DNA of 64,000 nucleotides, taken from NCBI GenBank assembly GCA_942491485.1, contig CALOAX010000013.1, forward strand, positions 434,001-498,000, written 5' to 3'. Of the stretch, positions 1-8,481 are shown piece after piece; within the stretch, counting starts at the first letter, position 1, and every line of letters begins with the position of its first letter. Below the pieces are notes generated by a model. The model saw only the letters and a list, made by a program, of their open reading frames with translations. It had not been told where the DNA came from and made no database searches. Source of the DNA: Desulfoluna sp942491485 (GTDB taxonomy: Bacteria; Desulfobacterota; Desulfobacteria; Desulfobacterales; Desulfolunaceae). A program made the translations under genes and the position numbers.

Positions 1-160
1 GGTTGCCCCGCTTTCGAGGGGATTAAGACGGACGATGGCAGACTTAGTAGTTTTATTCATTTTTTAGTCTGAAAGGTTGCCCCGCTTTCGAGGGGATTAA
101 GACTATTTGCCCTCTGCGTTCTTTGCCTTGAAGATCTTATTTGTCTGGAAGGTTGCCCCT
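1..160 (+). CRISPR. Trailer end of a CRISPR array (runs off the left edge)
   Basis: A full 37-bp repeat lies at 67-103. The last 29 bases of another copy are at 1-29, and a decayed terminal copy starts at 143 and keeps only about its first 17 bases with one mismatch. The unit starts GTCTGAAAGGTTGCCCC and ends GGGGATTAAGAC; its ends (GTCT/AGAC) and inner CCCC/GGGG are complementary. Spacers are 30-66 (37 bp) and 104-142 (39 bp), with no similarity to each other. Decay of the right-hand unit suggests this is the leader-distal end, so leader and cas genes should be to the left of the window. The nearby csx3 pair fits a type III system. Confidence 0.9.
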
Positions 161-175
161 CGAGCCCGCAAACAA

Positions 176-212
176 AAAGCCCCATTCCGCAAGAATTGCG
201 GAATGGGGCTTT
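176..212. terminator. Perfect bidirectional terminator hairpin after the CRISPR array
   Basis: A 17-bp perfect stem (176-192 with 196-212, loop GAA) is flanked by an A-run on the left and a T-run on the right. It could stop array transcription from the left and any leftward transcript coming from the csx3 side. Confidence 0.8.
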
Positions 213-911
213 TCCATGTGCGCGGCAAGCTCGCTGTACCCGATCTGCCGTGACGCATCCGGCTTAATTTCAACCCCCGCTGTCATGCACGAGGGGATGC
301 CCTAAAATACCTGCTATTGTTTATCGGTCCCCCCATGCCTCACCCGTGCATTGACTTCAGAAAAGGAAAGAGGCTGTGCCTCAAAGGCGTCAGATCATGC
401 TTCATCCCCCTGGGCAGAACTACGGGGCAAGCCGTCTTTATCTGCAACCCATCTTTTTCCCTTTTCTTGAGCTGCTGGTTCTGCATCTTCTGACTGGCGG
501 CAGGGACAACGCGCTTCAATTCTCAATAAAATTCAGCAGGGCCTCCGGCGAGTCGCTTTATTAAAAAAGCTCCGCAAAAACTTACCCATTGCATTGCTGA
601 GGCCATGGAATTTATTTGAAACCTGTTTATCAAACTTTTCAAAAGTTTGGCCCCGGCAGGGCTGTCGGAGGCTTCTTCAGGCTGAATAGTTGCAAATATC
701 GCAGCCATTCGGCTGCTGCAGATCGGTATTCGAATATTCTGGGATGTGGTGGTATTTACGAGTTGCAGGAGGGAATTATCTGGGGGGCACGGACCATACC
801 GCAATCAACTTGTCCCATGAGGTGTTGACCATCACGGGACAGGTTGTGCGTTTATGGTGTGGGGTATGCAAGGGGCGGCAGTAAATCTTCTTCACTCGTC
901 AGTCATGAGTT
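213..911. other. Intergenic region without a supported gene
   Basis: No open frame here has a convincing ribosome site or recognisable product. It holds one copy of the CAAACTTTT hairpin repeat at about 620-672. The short frames seen are consistent with chance or with translated repeat. Confidence 0.6.
620..672. repeat. CAAACTTTT hairpin repeat, copy 1
   Basis: Shares CCTGTTTnTCAAACTTTTCA, AAAGTTTGGCCCC and a GGCAGGGC...GGAGGC tail with copies at 4931, 26655 and 52502. CAAACTTTT and AAAAGTTTG form a tight hairpin. Confidence 0.75.
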
Positions 912-1544
912 TCAGGCTCTTTCGCACAAGAACTCATCTGCCAGAGCATCCACAAGCTGATCAAGGGCTTGTGAATATGGGGTGGTTGAGGCATCCCGAT
1001 CGAGATTGACAAGAACCCCTCCCCATGGCTGATGCTCCATTTGAAGGTCTGATCGCGCGGTTTGACTTAAATTCCCATCCTCATCATGAATATGGCGGGA
1101 GTGAAGCCGTGCCAGAACACGGCACCCAGAAGTCTCCGCGGCATCGGCCCATGGGTCAAGGTCATCATCGGACCGGCCGAGTAGAATGCAATGGGTCGAT
1201 CGTGTCATAAGCTGATGGGTGTCCGGGGCAATTTTCCCCCCAAGGTCTACCAATGTGATTCGAAAATGGGACCCGAGCCTTTCAATACTGTTGCATTTTG
1301 CTTTCACAAACTCGTCACTGAAGGCCTGTTTTCTTCTGATGAGCTGCACATGCTTTGCATCCGATTCTGAACTCCACTGTCCCTCCCCGTCTGGGCATGC
1401 GCGTTCAAGAAAAACATCCTTGGAAAAAAGGGCCCCGAGTTTTCTGAAAAGCTCGGATACAAAAACAGACTTCCCTGAATGTGGCGGTCCGCCAATGCTT
1501 ATGACACCGCCGATGTACTGCTTTCGAAGTAAATCACTCATCAC
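912..1544 (-). CDS. Csx3-associated AAA-type P-loop ATPase (CRISPR type III accessory)
   Basis: This 210-residue protein has a P-loop near the N-terminus (IGGPPHSGKSVF, about residues 16-27) followed by the GEGQWSSES and ITLVDLGGKIAPD stretches. I know these from the ATPase half of Csx3-AAA fusion proteins found with type III CRISPR systems. The start overlaps the csx3 stop by four bases (ATGA), so the two are translationally coupled. In many genomes Csx3 and this ATPase are one polypeptide; here they are separate genes. The ATPase role in cyclic oligoadenylate turnover is not established, so the function is inferred from partnership. It reads toward the CRISPR array, convergent with it. Confidence 0.82.
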   Translation of the reverse strand: MMSDLLRKQYIGGVISIGGPPHSGKSVFVSELFRKLGALFSKDVFLERACPDGEGQWSSESDAKHVQLIRRKQAFSDEFVKAKCNSIERLGSHFRITLVDLGGKIAPDTHQLMTRSTHCILLGRSDDDLDPWADAAETSGCRVLARLHSRHIHDEDGNLSQTARSDLQMEHQPWGGVLVNLDRDASTTPYSQALDQLVDALADEFLCERA

Positions 1545-1870
1545 TCCTCCCTGTAAACGTCAGAATCTGCGATCAGCTGGCCTGCAGCGTATGAAGGATT
1601 ATGGGAAGCAACAATCACAAATCCCTGCTCACGAGGCTCATAAACCCCGACAGCAGGAGATGGATGCGCTGAGTGGACAAGCATGGCATATCCCCAGACA
1701 GGAGCTCTCCCCGTAAAGAGAACCGGACGATTTCCAGGAAGATCTTTTTCTATAGAGTGAAGTGCCTGTGCAAATTCCATCCGGGTTGTAATGCTCTTGG
1801 GAATTTCAATTTCCACTACTTTGTACCCGGATGAATAATCCGTAACGTGAAATAGAGGTTCAGCCATCAT
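1541..1870 (-). CDS. csx3: Csx3/Crn3 ring nuclease (cyclic tetra-adenylate degrading)
   Basis: At 109 residues this is the usual size of stand-alone Csx3. The family core is visible: GRAPVW (54-59), HSAHP (66-70), VYEPR (76-80) and VIVASHNPSY (85-94). Csx3 (Crn3) binds cyclic tetra-adenylate made by the type III Cas10 complex and linearises it as a tetramer, switching off the antiviral state. Conserved His (H66/H69 region) and Arg80 are kept. The residue I align with the conserved acidic position before PR is Glu78, where Asp is usual. The start is a double ATG at 1868-1870 preceded by AGGAGAG. It is the first gene of a two-gene unit with the downstream AAA ATPase. Confidence 0.85.
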   Translation of the reverse strand: MMAEPLFHVTDYSSGYKVVEIEIPKSITTRMEFAQALHSIEKDLPGNRPVLFTGRAPVWGYAMLVHSAHPSPAVGVYEPREQGFVIVASHNPSYAAGQLIADSDVYREE

Positions 1871-2313
1871 CTCTCCTTTAAACCTGAAAATAAAATATGG
1901 GGAAATAGATCAGTCGTTTCTGCCAAGGATTCAACACATTGTTCACAATCTTTAGTTATTTCTTTATCAGATAGCTTTACTCAATTCGATAACAATGTAC
2001 ACACATGAAATATTTCTCTTTTGAATACTGCTCCTCGTAAGGGGGGATCACATTGACGCCACACGATGCCAACTGTGAAAAAGTGAATCGAGGAATATGC
2101 CTTCGCCCGGCTATATGCCGTATCACTTCAAGTACGAAGGTGGCTACGGTGCGCCGCGATGGGGAACGCTCAAGGGCAATCACCTTTCTATCTACCTTCA
2201 TTGGGAGCTATCCCGTGACAGGGGGCTCATAATAAACGCAGACGGTGAGCGTCAGCGAACCGAATGCAACCTGGGGTCCAGGGGATTATCCCCTGGCCGC
2301 CGGAGGCAGGCTT
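1871..2313. other. Intergenic region with promoter-side sequence and one mosaic repeat
   Basis: AT-rich sequence upstream of csx3 gives way to a mosaic repeat at 2237-2308. A 74-codon leftward frame at 1977-2201 has no family match that I recognise and was not called. Confidence 0.5.
2237..2308. repeat. Mosaic intergenic repeat, copy 1
   Basis: Ends in GCCGCCGGAGGC, has a GGGGATTATCCCC palindrome and a variable arm CGCAGACGGTGAGCG also seen near 53930 and 56695. Confidence 0.75.
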
Positions 2314-4479
2314 TTACCCACCCAGCTGCAACAGGTCCGTCAGCCGGGTGAATCGCTGGATTGTTTTGTTGTTTTTCACGGCAATGGCCAGGGCCTTGTA
2401 TGATCCCACGAGGACGACGAGTTCTTTGCCGCGGGTGATGCCGGTGTAGATGAGGTTTCGTTGGAGCATGATCTGGTGCTGGGTGGAGACGGGGATCACC
2501 ACGGCGGGGTATTCGGACCCCTGGGATTTGTGGATGGAGACGGCGTAGGCCAGGGTGAGTTCGTCGAGTTCCGCGGCTTCGTAGGTGACGTCATTTTCTT
2601 CAAATCGGGCGATGACGCGTTTTGCTGCCGGGTCGGCGGCGACGATGCGTCCGATGTCTCCGTTGAAGACGTCTTTGTCGTAGTTGTTTTTGAGCTGCAT
2701 GACCTTGTCACCGAAGCGGAACTTAAAGCCGGTCTCCTCTGGTGCCCCCGTGGGTTTGGGGTTGAGGGTGTCTTGAAGGAGCTGGTTCAGGCGCTCACCG
2801 CCGAGGGAACCTTTGTGCATGGGGGTGAGGAGCTGAATATCCTCCATGGGGTTCAGATTGAAGCGTCTTGGGATGCGGCGTGCGACCAGCTCCACGATGG
2901 TGCTGGCCACCGCTTCGGGGTCGTTTCGCTCGATGATGAAAAAATCACCCCCGGGCTCTTTGGAGCCGGAAAAGGGGCGTTCCCCCTGGTTGATGCGGTG
3001 GGCGTTGACCACGATAAGGCTCTTTTCCGCCTGCCGGAAAATTTCCGTCAAGGTGGTGACGGGGATGCGCTTGGAGGCGATGACATCGCGCAGGACGTTG
3101 CCGGGTCCCACGGGTGGGAGCTGGTGGACGTCCCCCACGAGGATGAGGGTGGCGGTGTCCGGGACGGCCTTTAAGAGGTTGAACATCAGGGGCACGTCGA
3201 TCATGGATGCTTCATCCACCACAAGAACGTCGCAGGAAAGGGGATTCTCCCGGTTTCGCTGGAAGCCCCCTTTCTGGAAACTGAACTCGAGCAAACGGTG
3301 GATGGTCTTGGCGGGGAAACCGGTGGATTCGGTCATCCGCTTGGCGGCTCTTCCCGTGGGGGCGGCCAGGAGTATGCGGGCACCAGCCTGGTGGTAGATT
3401 TTCAGGATGGCTTTGATGATGGTGGTCTTGCCCGTGCCGGGGCCGCCGGTAATCACCATGGCCTTGGAGGTGAGGGCGCGTTCCACCGCCTGACGCTGCA
3501 TGGGTGCCAGGGTGATGGAGAGGCGTTTCTCCATGGCGGCCACGTCGCTTTGGGCATTGTCAAAGAGAGGGAACTTTGCCCCTGCCGCTATCTTTGAGAG
3601 GGTGACGGCAATGCCGCGCTCCGAATGAAACAGCCAGGGAAGGTAGACCGCCTCGATGATGTGGGGGGCGTCCACGGTCTTGGTGATGACCTTCTCATTC
3701 TGGACGAGAAAGGCGATGCCCTCGCGGATGGGTTCGTGGGAAAGCTGCAACAGTTCGACTGATTTCTGCACAAGTTGTTCGATGGGCAGGAATAGGTGCC
3801 CCTCATCGGTGGCCTGGGAGAGGGCGTAGAGAAGCCCGGCGTGGACCCGCTGAGGCGCGTCTTGCGCAAACCCTGTGGATCTGGCGATGCGGTCTGCCGT
3901 CAGAAATCCGATCCCCGCCACCTCTGTGGCCAGGGCATACGGATTTCTCGTCACCACCTGCACCGCCTTCTTTCCAAAGGCCTTTACAATACGACTCGCA
4001 AAGGCGTTGCCCACCCCATGGGAGTGAAGAAACACCATCACCTGGCGCACATCCATCTGCTCTTCCCAGCCAGTGAGGATCTGTTCCGCCTTTTTTTTGC
4101 CAATCCCCTCTACATCTAAAAGCCGCTCCGGCTGCTTGTCGATCACCTCCAGGGTCTTGTTTCCGAACACCCCCACAAGCCGTTCCGCCATCTTTGGCCC
4201 GATCCCGTGAATCGCCTTTGAGGAAAGATACCGCTTGATGCCCTCGGATGTCACCGGAAGCGCACTGGAAAACTTTTCGACCTTGAACTGCAACCCATAC
4301 TGCGAATGGCTCTCAAACCGCCCCAAGGCCTCGATAAAGGTGCCGTCCGGAGGCCCCATGAGTGGCCCCACGACAGTGACTTCACCCTGGCCCTTTACCC
4401 GCACCTTGGCAATGGTAAACCCCGTCTCTTCACTCGTAAATGTGGTGCGGACAATCTCTCCGCAAAGGGTCTCAGCCAT
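2314..4479 (-). CDS. recD2: RecD2-type ATP-dependent DNA helicase
   Basis: A 721-residue superfamily 1B helicase (5'-3') acting in recombination and repair without RecBC. The order is typical of RecD2: an N-terminal OB-like region, helix-hairpin-helix pairs (GIGPKMAERLV and EGIGKKKAEQIL, about 90-140), Walker A GGPGTGKTTI (about 344-353), Walker B LVVDEASMIDV, and a C-terminal SIHKSQGSEYP motif followed by NLIYTGITRGK. Length is near the usual 720-740. The ATG at 4479 fits the family N-terminus (MAETLCGEIVRTTF). It stands alone between repeats, next to sbcDC on the same strand, and may be part of a repair cluster only by proximity. Confidence 0.93.
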   Translation of the reverse strand: MAETLCGEIVRTTFTSEETGFTIAKVRVKGQGEVTVVGPLMGPPDGTFIEALGRFESHSQYGLQFKVEKFSSALPVTSEGIKRYLSSKAIHGIGPKMAERLVGVFGNKTLEVIDKQPERLLDVEGIGKKKAEQILTGWEEQMDVRQVMVFLHSHGVGNAFASRIVKAFGKKAVQVVTRNPYALATEVAGIGFLTADRIARSTGFAQDAPQRVHAGLLYALSQATDEGHLFLPIEQLVQKSVELLQLSHEPIREGIAFLVQNEKVITKTVDAPHIIEAVYLPWLFHSERGIAVTLSKIAAGAKFPLFDNAQSDVAAMEKRLSITLAPMQRQAVERALTSKAMVITGGPGTGKTTIIKAILKIYHQAGARILLAAPTGRAAKRMTESTGFPAKTIHRLLEFSFQKGGFQRNRENPLSCDVLVVDEASMIDVPLMFNLLKAVPDTATLILVGDVHQLPPVGPGNVLRDVIASKRIPVTTLTEIFRQAEKSLIVVNAHRINQGERPFSGSKEPGGDFFIIERNDPEAVASTIVELVARRIPRRFNLNPMEDIQLLTPMHKGSLGGERLNQLLQDTLNPKPTGAPEETGFKFRFGDKVMQLKNNYDKDVFNGDIGRIVAADPAAKRVIARFEENDVTYEAAELDELTLAYAVSIHKSQGSEYPAVVIPVSTQHQIMLQRNLIYTGITRGKELVVLVGSYKALAIAVKNNKTIQRFTRLTDLLQLGG

Positions 4480-4484
4480 GGTTT

Positions 4485-4577
4485 GCCTCCGGCGGCCAGG
4501 GGATGATCCCCAGATTCGCGAATGCTCTAACCCTCGTACCTCGGGTTTTTACATTCGCTGACGGGCTTCGCCCGTGG
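4485..4577. repeat. Mosaic intergenic repeat, copy 2
   Basis: Starts GCCTCCGGCGGCCAGG, carries CCCTCGTACCTCGGG and ends ACGGGCTTCGCCCGT. It begins 6 bases upstream of the recD2 start codon. Confidence 0.8.
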
Positions 4578-4673
4578 TTATCGGTGAGTTGAAACGGATT
4601 CGCTATAAGCCATTCATCAATTGAATACATAGTCGGCGGGAGCGCAATATTCAAGGGGTACGCACCAAAAGAA

Positions 4674-4757
4674 GCCTCCGGCGGCAAGGTGTGCCACCTT
4701 GAAAGCTTGTTGCGGATGCGCTTTGCTCCTCGTTCCTCGGGGCAAATCACATCCGCC
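4674..4757. repeat. Mosaic intergenic repeat, copy 3
   Basis: GCCTCCGGCGGCAAGGTG start, AAGGTGTGCCACCTT palindrome, and GCGGATG...CATCCGC outer arms around CTCGTTCCTCGG. Confidence 0.8.
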
Positions 4758-5007
4758 TTTCATTTCAGGTCGACCCGTTCTTGCTCGCCAAGCTATGTGT
4801 ATCTGAACTTTTCAGAGTGTTGGCCTCAGGAGGTATGAGTAGGCTCGTCAAGTCGACCGACGATTGAACGATGAAATTGTTTGTCACTATTCAGCTATGG
4901 CTCCGGCGACGCAACCAAAACGGCTTTCAAAACCTGTTTGTCAAACTTTTCAAAAGTTTGGCCCCCGGCAGGGCCGCCGGAGGCATGTTTTTGTCCTTTC
5001 CTTTTTC
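4758..5007. other. Gap between recD2 and sbcC
   Basis: No gene seen. Carries the phrase ACTATTCAGCTATGGCTCCG, which recurs with variation near 22025 and 26485, and then a CAAACTTTT hairpin repeat just past the sbcC stop. Confidence 0.5.
4931..4984. repeat. CAAACTTTT hairpin repeat, copy 2
   Basis: Nearly identical to the copies at 620 and 52502, ending GGCAGGGCCGCCGGAGGC, which also resembles the terminal arm of the mosaic repeats. Confidence 0.8.
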
Positions 5008-8000
5008 CTACCCGTCCACCACAGTCAGAGTCGCATGTCCGTCGGCATTTCGGGTCACCTCGATCTGGGCGCCGATTCTGTTTTTGAGGAGTTCGACATG
5101 TGAGATGACGCCGATGGTGCGGTTTTCAAGGCGCAGGTTTTCCAGGGCTGCGAGGGCGGTGTCGAGGGTGTCGGAGTCAAGGCTGCCGAAGCCTTCGTCG
5201 ATAAAGAGGCTTTCGATGCGGGTTTTCTGGCCGGCCATTTCCGAGAGGCCCAGGGCAAGGGCGAGGCTCACCAGAAACGACTCTCCGCCGGAGAGGCTTT
5301 TGGTGGGGCGGACGGCATTGGCCTGGTAGCGGTCGACGATCTCGAGTCCCAAGTCTTCGGTGGGAATGCGTCTGATTTCGTAGCGGGGATTCAAGGTGTG
5401 AAGGTGACGGTTGGCAAGGGCCACAAGCTGGCCCAGGGTAAGCCCTTGAGCAAACCTGGAGAACTTGGTGCCGTCTGCGGAGCCGATAAGATCCTTCAGG
5501 AGAAGCCATGGCCGAGCCTCTTTTTCCAGGACGGCAATCTGCTCAATATGTTTTGCCTGTTGCAGGCGTGCGGTGGCATCGGCCTTCAGCTTTTGAGCAA
5601 TTTCCCCAACCTGCTTCAAGAGCTCATCACGGTCTCGCTCTTTGCTTTCCTTTTCCTGGGCGAGTTCGAGGGCCTCTTCTTCGGTGGGGGGCTGCTTCAG
5701 GGCAAGATCTTCAAGGGCCTCTTCATTCTCTTTTAACAACGCGGAGAGTCTTGCCTTACGGTCTTTGTGTGCCTCGATCCGTGAGGTGATATCGGTTCGT
5801 ATTTCTGGGGTCAGGAGCGCTCCCATAAGCTCGTTTATGTCTTGAAATCCCGATTGACTCAGGGCCTGATGCAGGGTTTTCTGCCGCACCTGCTCTTCGG
5901 ATCGCCTGGTTTGAAGTTGCTCTTTGGTGGCCGTAACCTGGGTGGTCATGCGGGCCACCTGGGCCAAGGCTTTTTCGCACAGCTCCCGCCGTGCCGTTGT
6001 GTCGAGGAGGTTGGGCGCCTCTGGGGCAGGCATTTCCATGAGTGCTTCAAAGGGGCCCCCTTTTTCCTGCCACTGCACTGCTTCCTCGCGGAGCTGATCC
6101 ATCTGCAACGTCAGGGTCTCGATGCCAGCGTTGACCTTTGCCAGTTCGGCCGTGTCTCCTAAAAGGGCTGCGGCCTTTTCTGCCCAGGCAGTAGCACGGG
6201 ATTCAAGGGCGGAGACGGCCTTTGTGATGGACGCCAAGTCAGGTGTGCCCGACGTTGCGACTCCCCATGCCGAGAGTCCTTTGAATGAGGCATCAAGAGC
6301 TTTTGCAAAATCTGTTTCGAGGGTCTTCCTATAAGCGGACTGCCCTTTAAGCTGGGCGTTTAGTTGATTCAGGGTCTGGTCCAGTTGATGGGCTTTTGCC
6401 TTTTTGGCAGCGGTGTTTCCCCGGGCTTCCAGCAACGCCTTTTCAGCAGCCGTACGGCTTTTTTCCAAAGCCTCCACAGCCTTCAATCTGTCGCACAGCG
6501 TTTTCAACTGCGCCCCGATCTCTGCTTCAAGGGCCTTAAGCCTTGCTGTGTCTCCGATGGGGACGCCAATCTCCACACGCGTCAAAAGGGCGGCGTAGCG
6601 CCGATCAAGGCTTTCTACTTCGGCTGTTTTCATCTTTAGGCTGGCTGAGATGCCGCTTAAAGCCGAGTCCTCGTTGGCTATGCGTTTTGCCAGGTTTTTC
6701 TCGTCTGACTCATATTTCAAGACACGCTTTTTTGCCTGGTCTCTTTCGGCTTCGGTCTCGCGGCACCGAGGCATGCCTGCCCCAGCGGTGTAGGGGTGTT
6801 CAAGGGCTCCGCACAAAGGGCATGGTTCACCCTCCACCAAATGGGCGCGCTTATCCACCAGGTTTTCGATGGCCACGGCCTGCTGATGGATGGTCTCTTT
6901 GTCGGTGAGGGCTTTTCTGGCGACTTCGAGGGAGGCCGCTGTGCCAACCGCCTCTTTCGCAAGGGCTGTTTTGGCGTTTTCTTTCTCTTTCCGCTCAGTT
7001 CCAAGGGCTGTGGCGGCCATGAGCGCTGCGGCATGATCCGTGCTAATCAGCATCAGCTCGGCCACGCCCCTCTGGCGGGCCTCAAGGGCCTCTTGCTGGC
7101 GGGAAAGCTCGGCGGCAGGTGGGTGAGCGGTCATCTCTTTTTCAAGGACCTTCACAGCGCTCTCTGCCTTGGCACGCGATGCCTCGGCCGCGGTAAGCTC
7201 CTCTGTTGCCCGCTTCAATGCCTCCTGTTGCCCTGCAATTCCTGTGCGAGTCAGCTCTTCGGCCTTGATGGCGGCTTTCACCTCCTGGGCCATTCGGTCG
7301 GCGCCACCCAGCTGGGATCTGACCCCCGGCAGCGCTGCCTCCAGCCGTTCATCGGCAGCGTGATCGGCCTTCCAAGTATTGATTTTGGCGATGGAGGTCT
7401 CAAGGTTTTCCTTTTTACCGGTGCCTTTGCCAATACGGACCTCATTTGTTTTCAGCTGCAGGGAGCACGACACCTGGGCCTGCTGCAATGCCTCTGCCGC
7501 TGTCCTCTCGGATTCGCTCAACCTCTTTTTGAGTTGAACCTCATCAGCTTCCAGGTCTTTGACGGCTGTGCAAACCGACTCCCAAAGCCTCAGGTCACTC
7601 TCCAGTGGGGCTGCCTTTTCGTGACGGGTCAGCCGCACCTGGTCCGGTGTAAGGGTCTCCCCTGCTTTGGCAACGTCCTCGGTCTCTGCTTTAAGCCGCG
7701 TTTTGTCAGCATTTTTTACCTTCCACTGTTCGTGGACGCCAAGTCGTTTCGTAAGGTCGGCGAGGGCCTTTAGAAAGGTCTCCTGCTCGGATGCAAGGCG
7801 CGTCTGTTCAGACGTGAACCCAGCCTTCTCCTCTTCGGTGAGCAGCGTCAGCATCGCAACGGCCCGCCGGGCGTCTGCAAGGGCCTCTTCCTTCTCTTTG
7901 GCTGCATCGTAGGCGAGCTTGCTCAGCTGAGAATAGATCTCGGTACCGGTGATGCGCTCCAGAAGATCACCCCGTTCTTTTTCTCCGGCGTCCAGGAATT

Positions 8001-8481
8001 CCCGGAAGCGTCCCTGGGCCAGAAGCACCGACCTCAAGAATCGGGGGTAATCCATGCCGGTGACCTCGGTGACCAGCTCATCCACGGCCTTGAGCTTGGT
8101 CTCAAGGATGGTGCCTGCAGCATCTGCCAGCTGGCGTTTGGGGGCCTGGACTTTGCCGTCTGCCTTTTTTCGTGCCCGTTGAAGGTCCCAGCGTGCGGTG
8201 TATGTTCCGTCTCCCGCCGAAAATCGTACCTCTGAGAAACAGTGGCCGGTGCCCCGGCTCATCATGTTCTCGGGCACGGCCCGCTTGTGCTCATCGTAGC
8301 GGGCTGCTTTGCCGAAGAGTGCCAGGGTGATGGCATCGAGGATGGTTGTTTTACCGGCCCCTGTGGGGCCTGTGATGGCAAAGATCCCGGCCTCGGCCAG
8401 GGAGCCGCTTCCAAAGTTGATATGGACGGGATCCCCAGCGATGGAGTTGAGGTTCTGAAAAGTCAGGTCGATAATTTTCAT
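5008..8481 (-). CDS. sbcC: SbcC exonuclease subunit (SMC-like ATPase)
   Basis: A 1157-residue Rad50-like protein that pairs with SbcD to open hairpins and remove protein-blocked DNA ends. Walker A (GPTGAGKTTILDA) is at about residues 38-50. Long coiled coils occupy most of the middle and are interrupted by a zinc hook CPLC near residue 553. The ABC signature LSGGESFLVSLALALGL and Walker B LFIDEGFGSLD lie near the C-terminus. Length is close to the usual 1050-1200. Its ATG overlaps the sbcD stop by four bases, so the two are translationally coupled with sbcD first. Confidence 0.95.
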   Translation of the reverse strand: MKIIDLTFQNLNSIAGDPVHINFGSGSLAEAGIFAITGPTGAGKTTILDAITLALFGKAARYDEHKRAVPENMMSRGTGHCFSEVRFSAGDGTYTARWDLQRARKKADGKVQAPKRQLADAAGTILETKLKAVDELVTEVTGMDYPRFLRSVLLAQGRFREFLDAGEKERGDLLERITGTEIYSQLSKLAYDAAKEKEEALADARRAVAMLTLLTEEEKAGFTSEQTRLASEQETFLKALADLTKRLGVHEQWKVKNADKTRLKAETEDVAKAGETLTPDQVRLTRHEKAAPLESDLRLWESVCTAVKDLEADEVQLKKRLSESERTAAEALQQAQVSCSLQLKTNEVRIGKGTGKKENLETSIAKINTWKADHAADERLEAALPGVRSQLGGADRMAQEVKAAIKAEELTRTGIAGQQEALKRATEELTAAEASRAKAESAVKVLEKEMTAHPPAAELSRQQEALEARQRGVAELMLISTDHAAALMAATALGTERKEKENAKTALAKEAVGTAASLEVARKALTDKETIHQQAVAIENLVDKRAHLVEGEPCPLCGALEHPYTAGAGMPRCRETEAERDQAKKRVLKYESDEKNLAKRIANEDSALSGISASLKMKTAEVESLDRRYAALLTRVEIGVPIGDTARLKALEAEIGAQLKTLCDRLKAVEALEKSRTAAEKALLEARGNTAAKKAKAHQLDQTLNQLNAQLKGQSAYRKTLETDFAKALDASFKGLSAWGVATSGTPDLASITKAVSALESRATAWAEKAAALLGDTAELAKVNAGIETLTLQMDQLREEAVQWQEKGGPFEALMEMPAPEAPNLLDTTARRELCEKALAQVARMTTQVTATKEQLQTRRSEEQVRQKTLHQALSQSGFQDINELMGALLTPEIRTDITSRIEAHKDRKARLSALLKENEEALEDLALKQPPTEEEALELAQEKESKERDRDELLKQVGEIAQKLKADATARLQQAKHIEQIAVLEKEARPWLLLKDLIGSADGTKFSRFAQGLTLGQLVALANRHLHTLNPRYEIRRIPTEDLGLEIVDRYQANAVRPTKSLSGGESFLVSLALALGLSEMAGQKTRIESLFIDEGFGSLDSDTLDTALAALENLRLENRTIGVISHVELLKNRIGAQIEVTRNADGHATLTVVDG

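Noticed and set aside
1..2200. Cas effector genes (cas10, csm/cmr)
   Set aside because: None are in the window; only accessory csx3 and its ATPase are present, so the system type is inferred.
1977..2201. 74-codon leftward frame upstream of csx3
   Set aside because: No motif and no operon context; likely chance.
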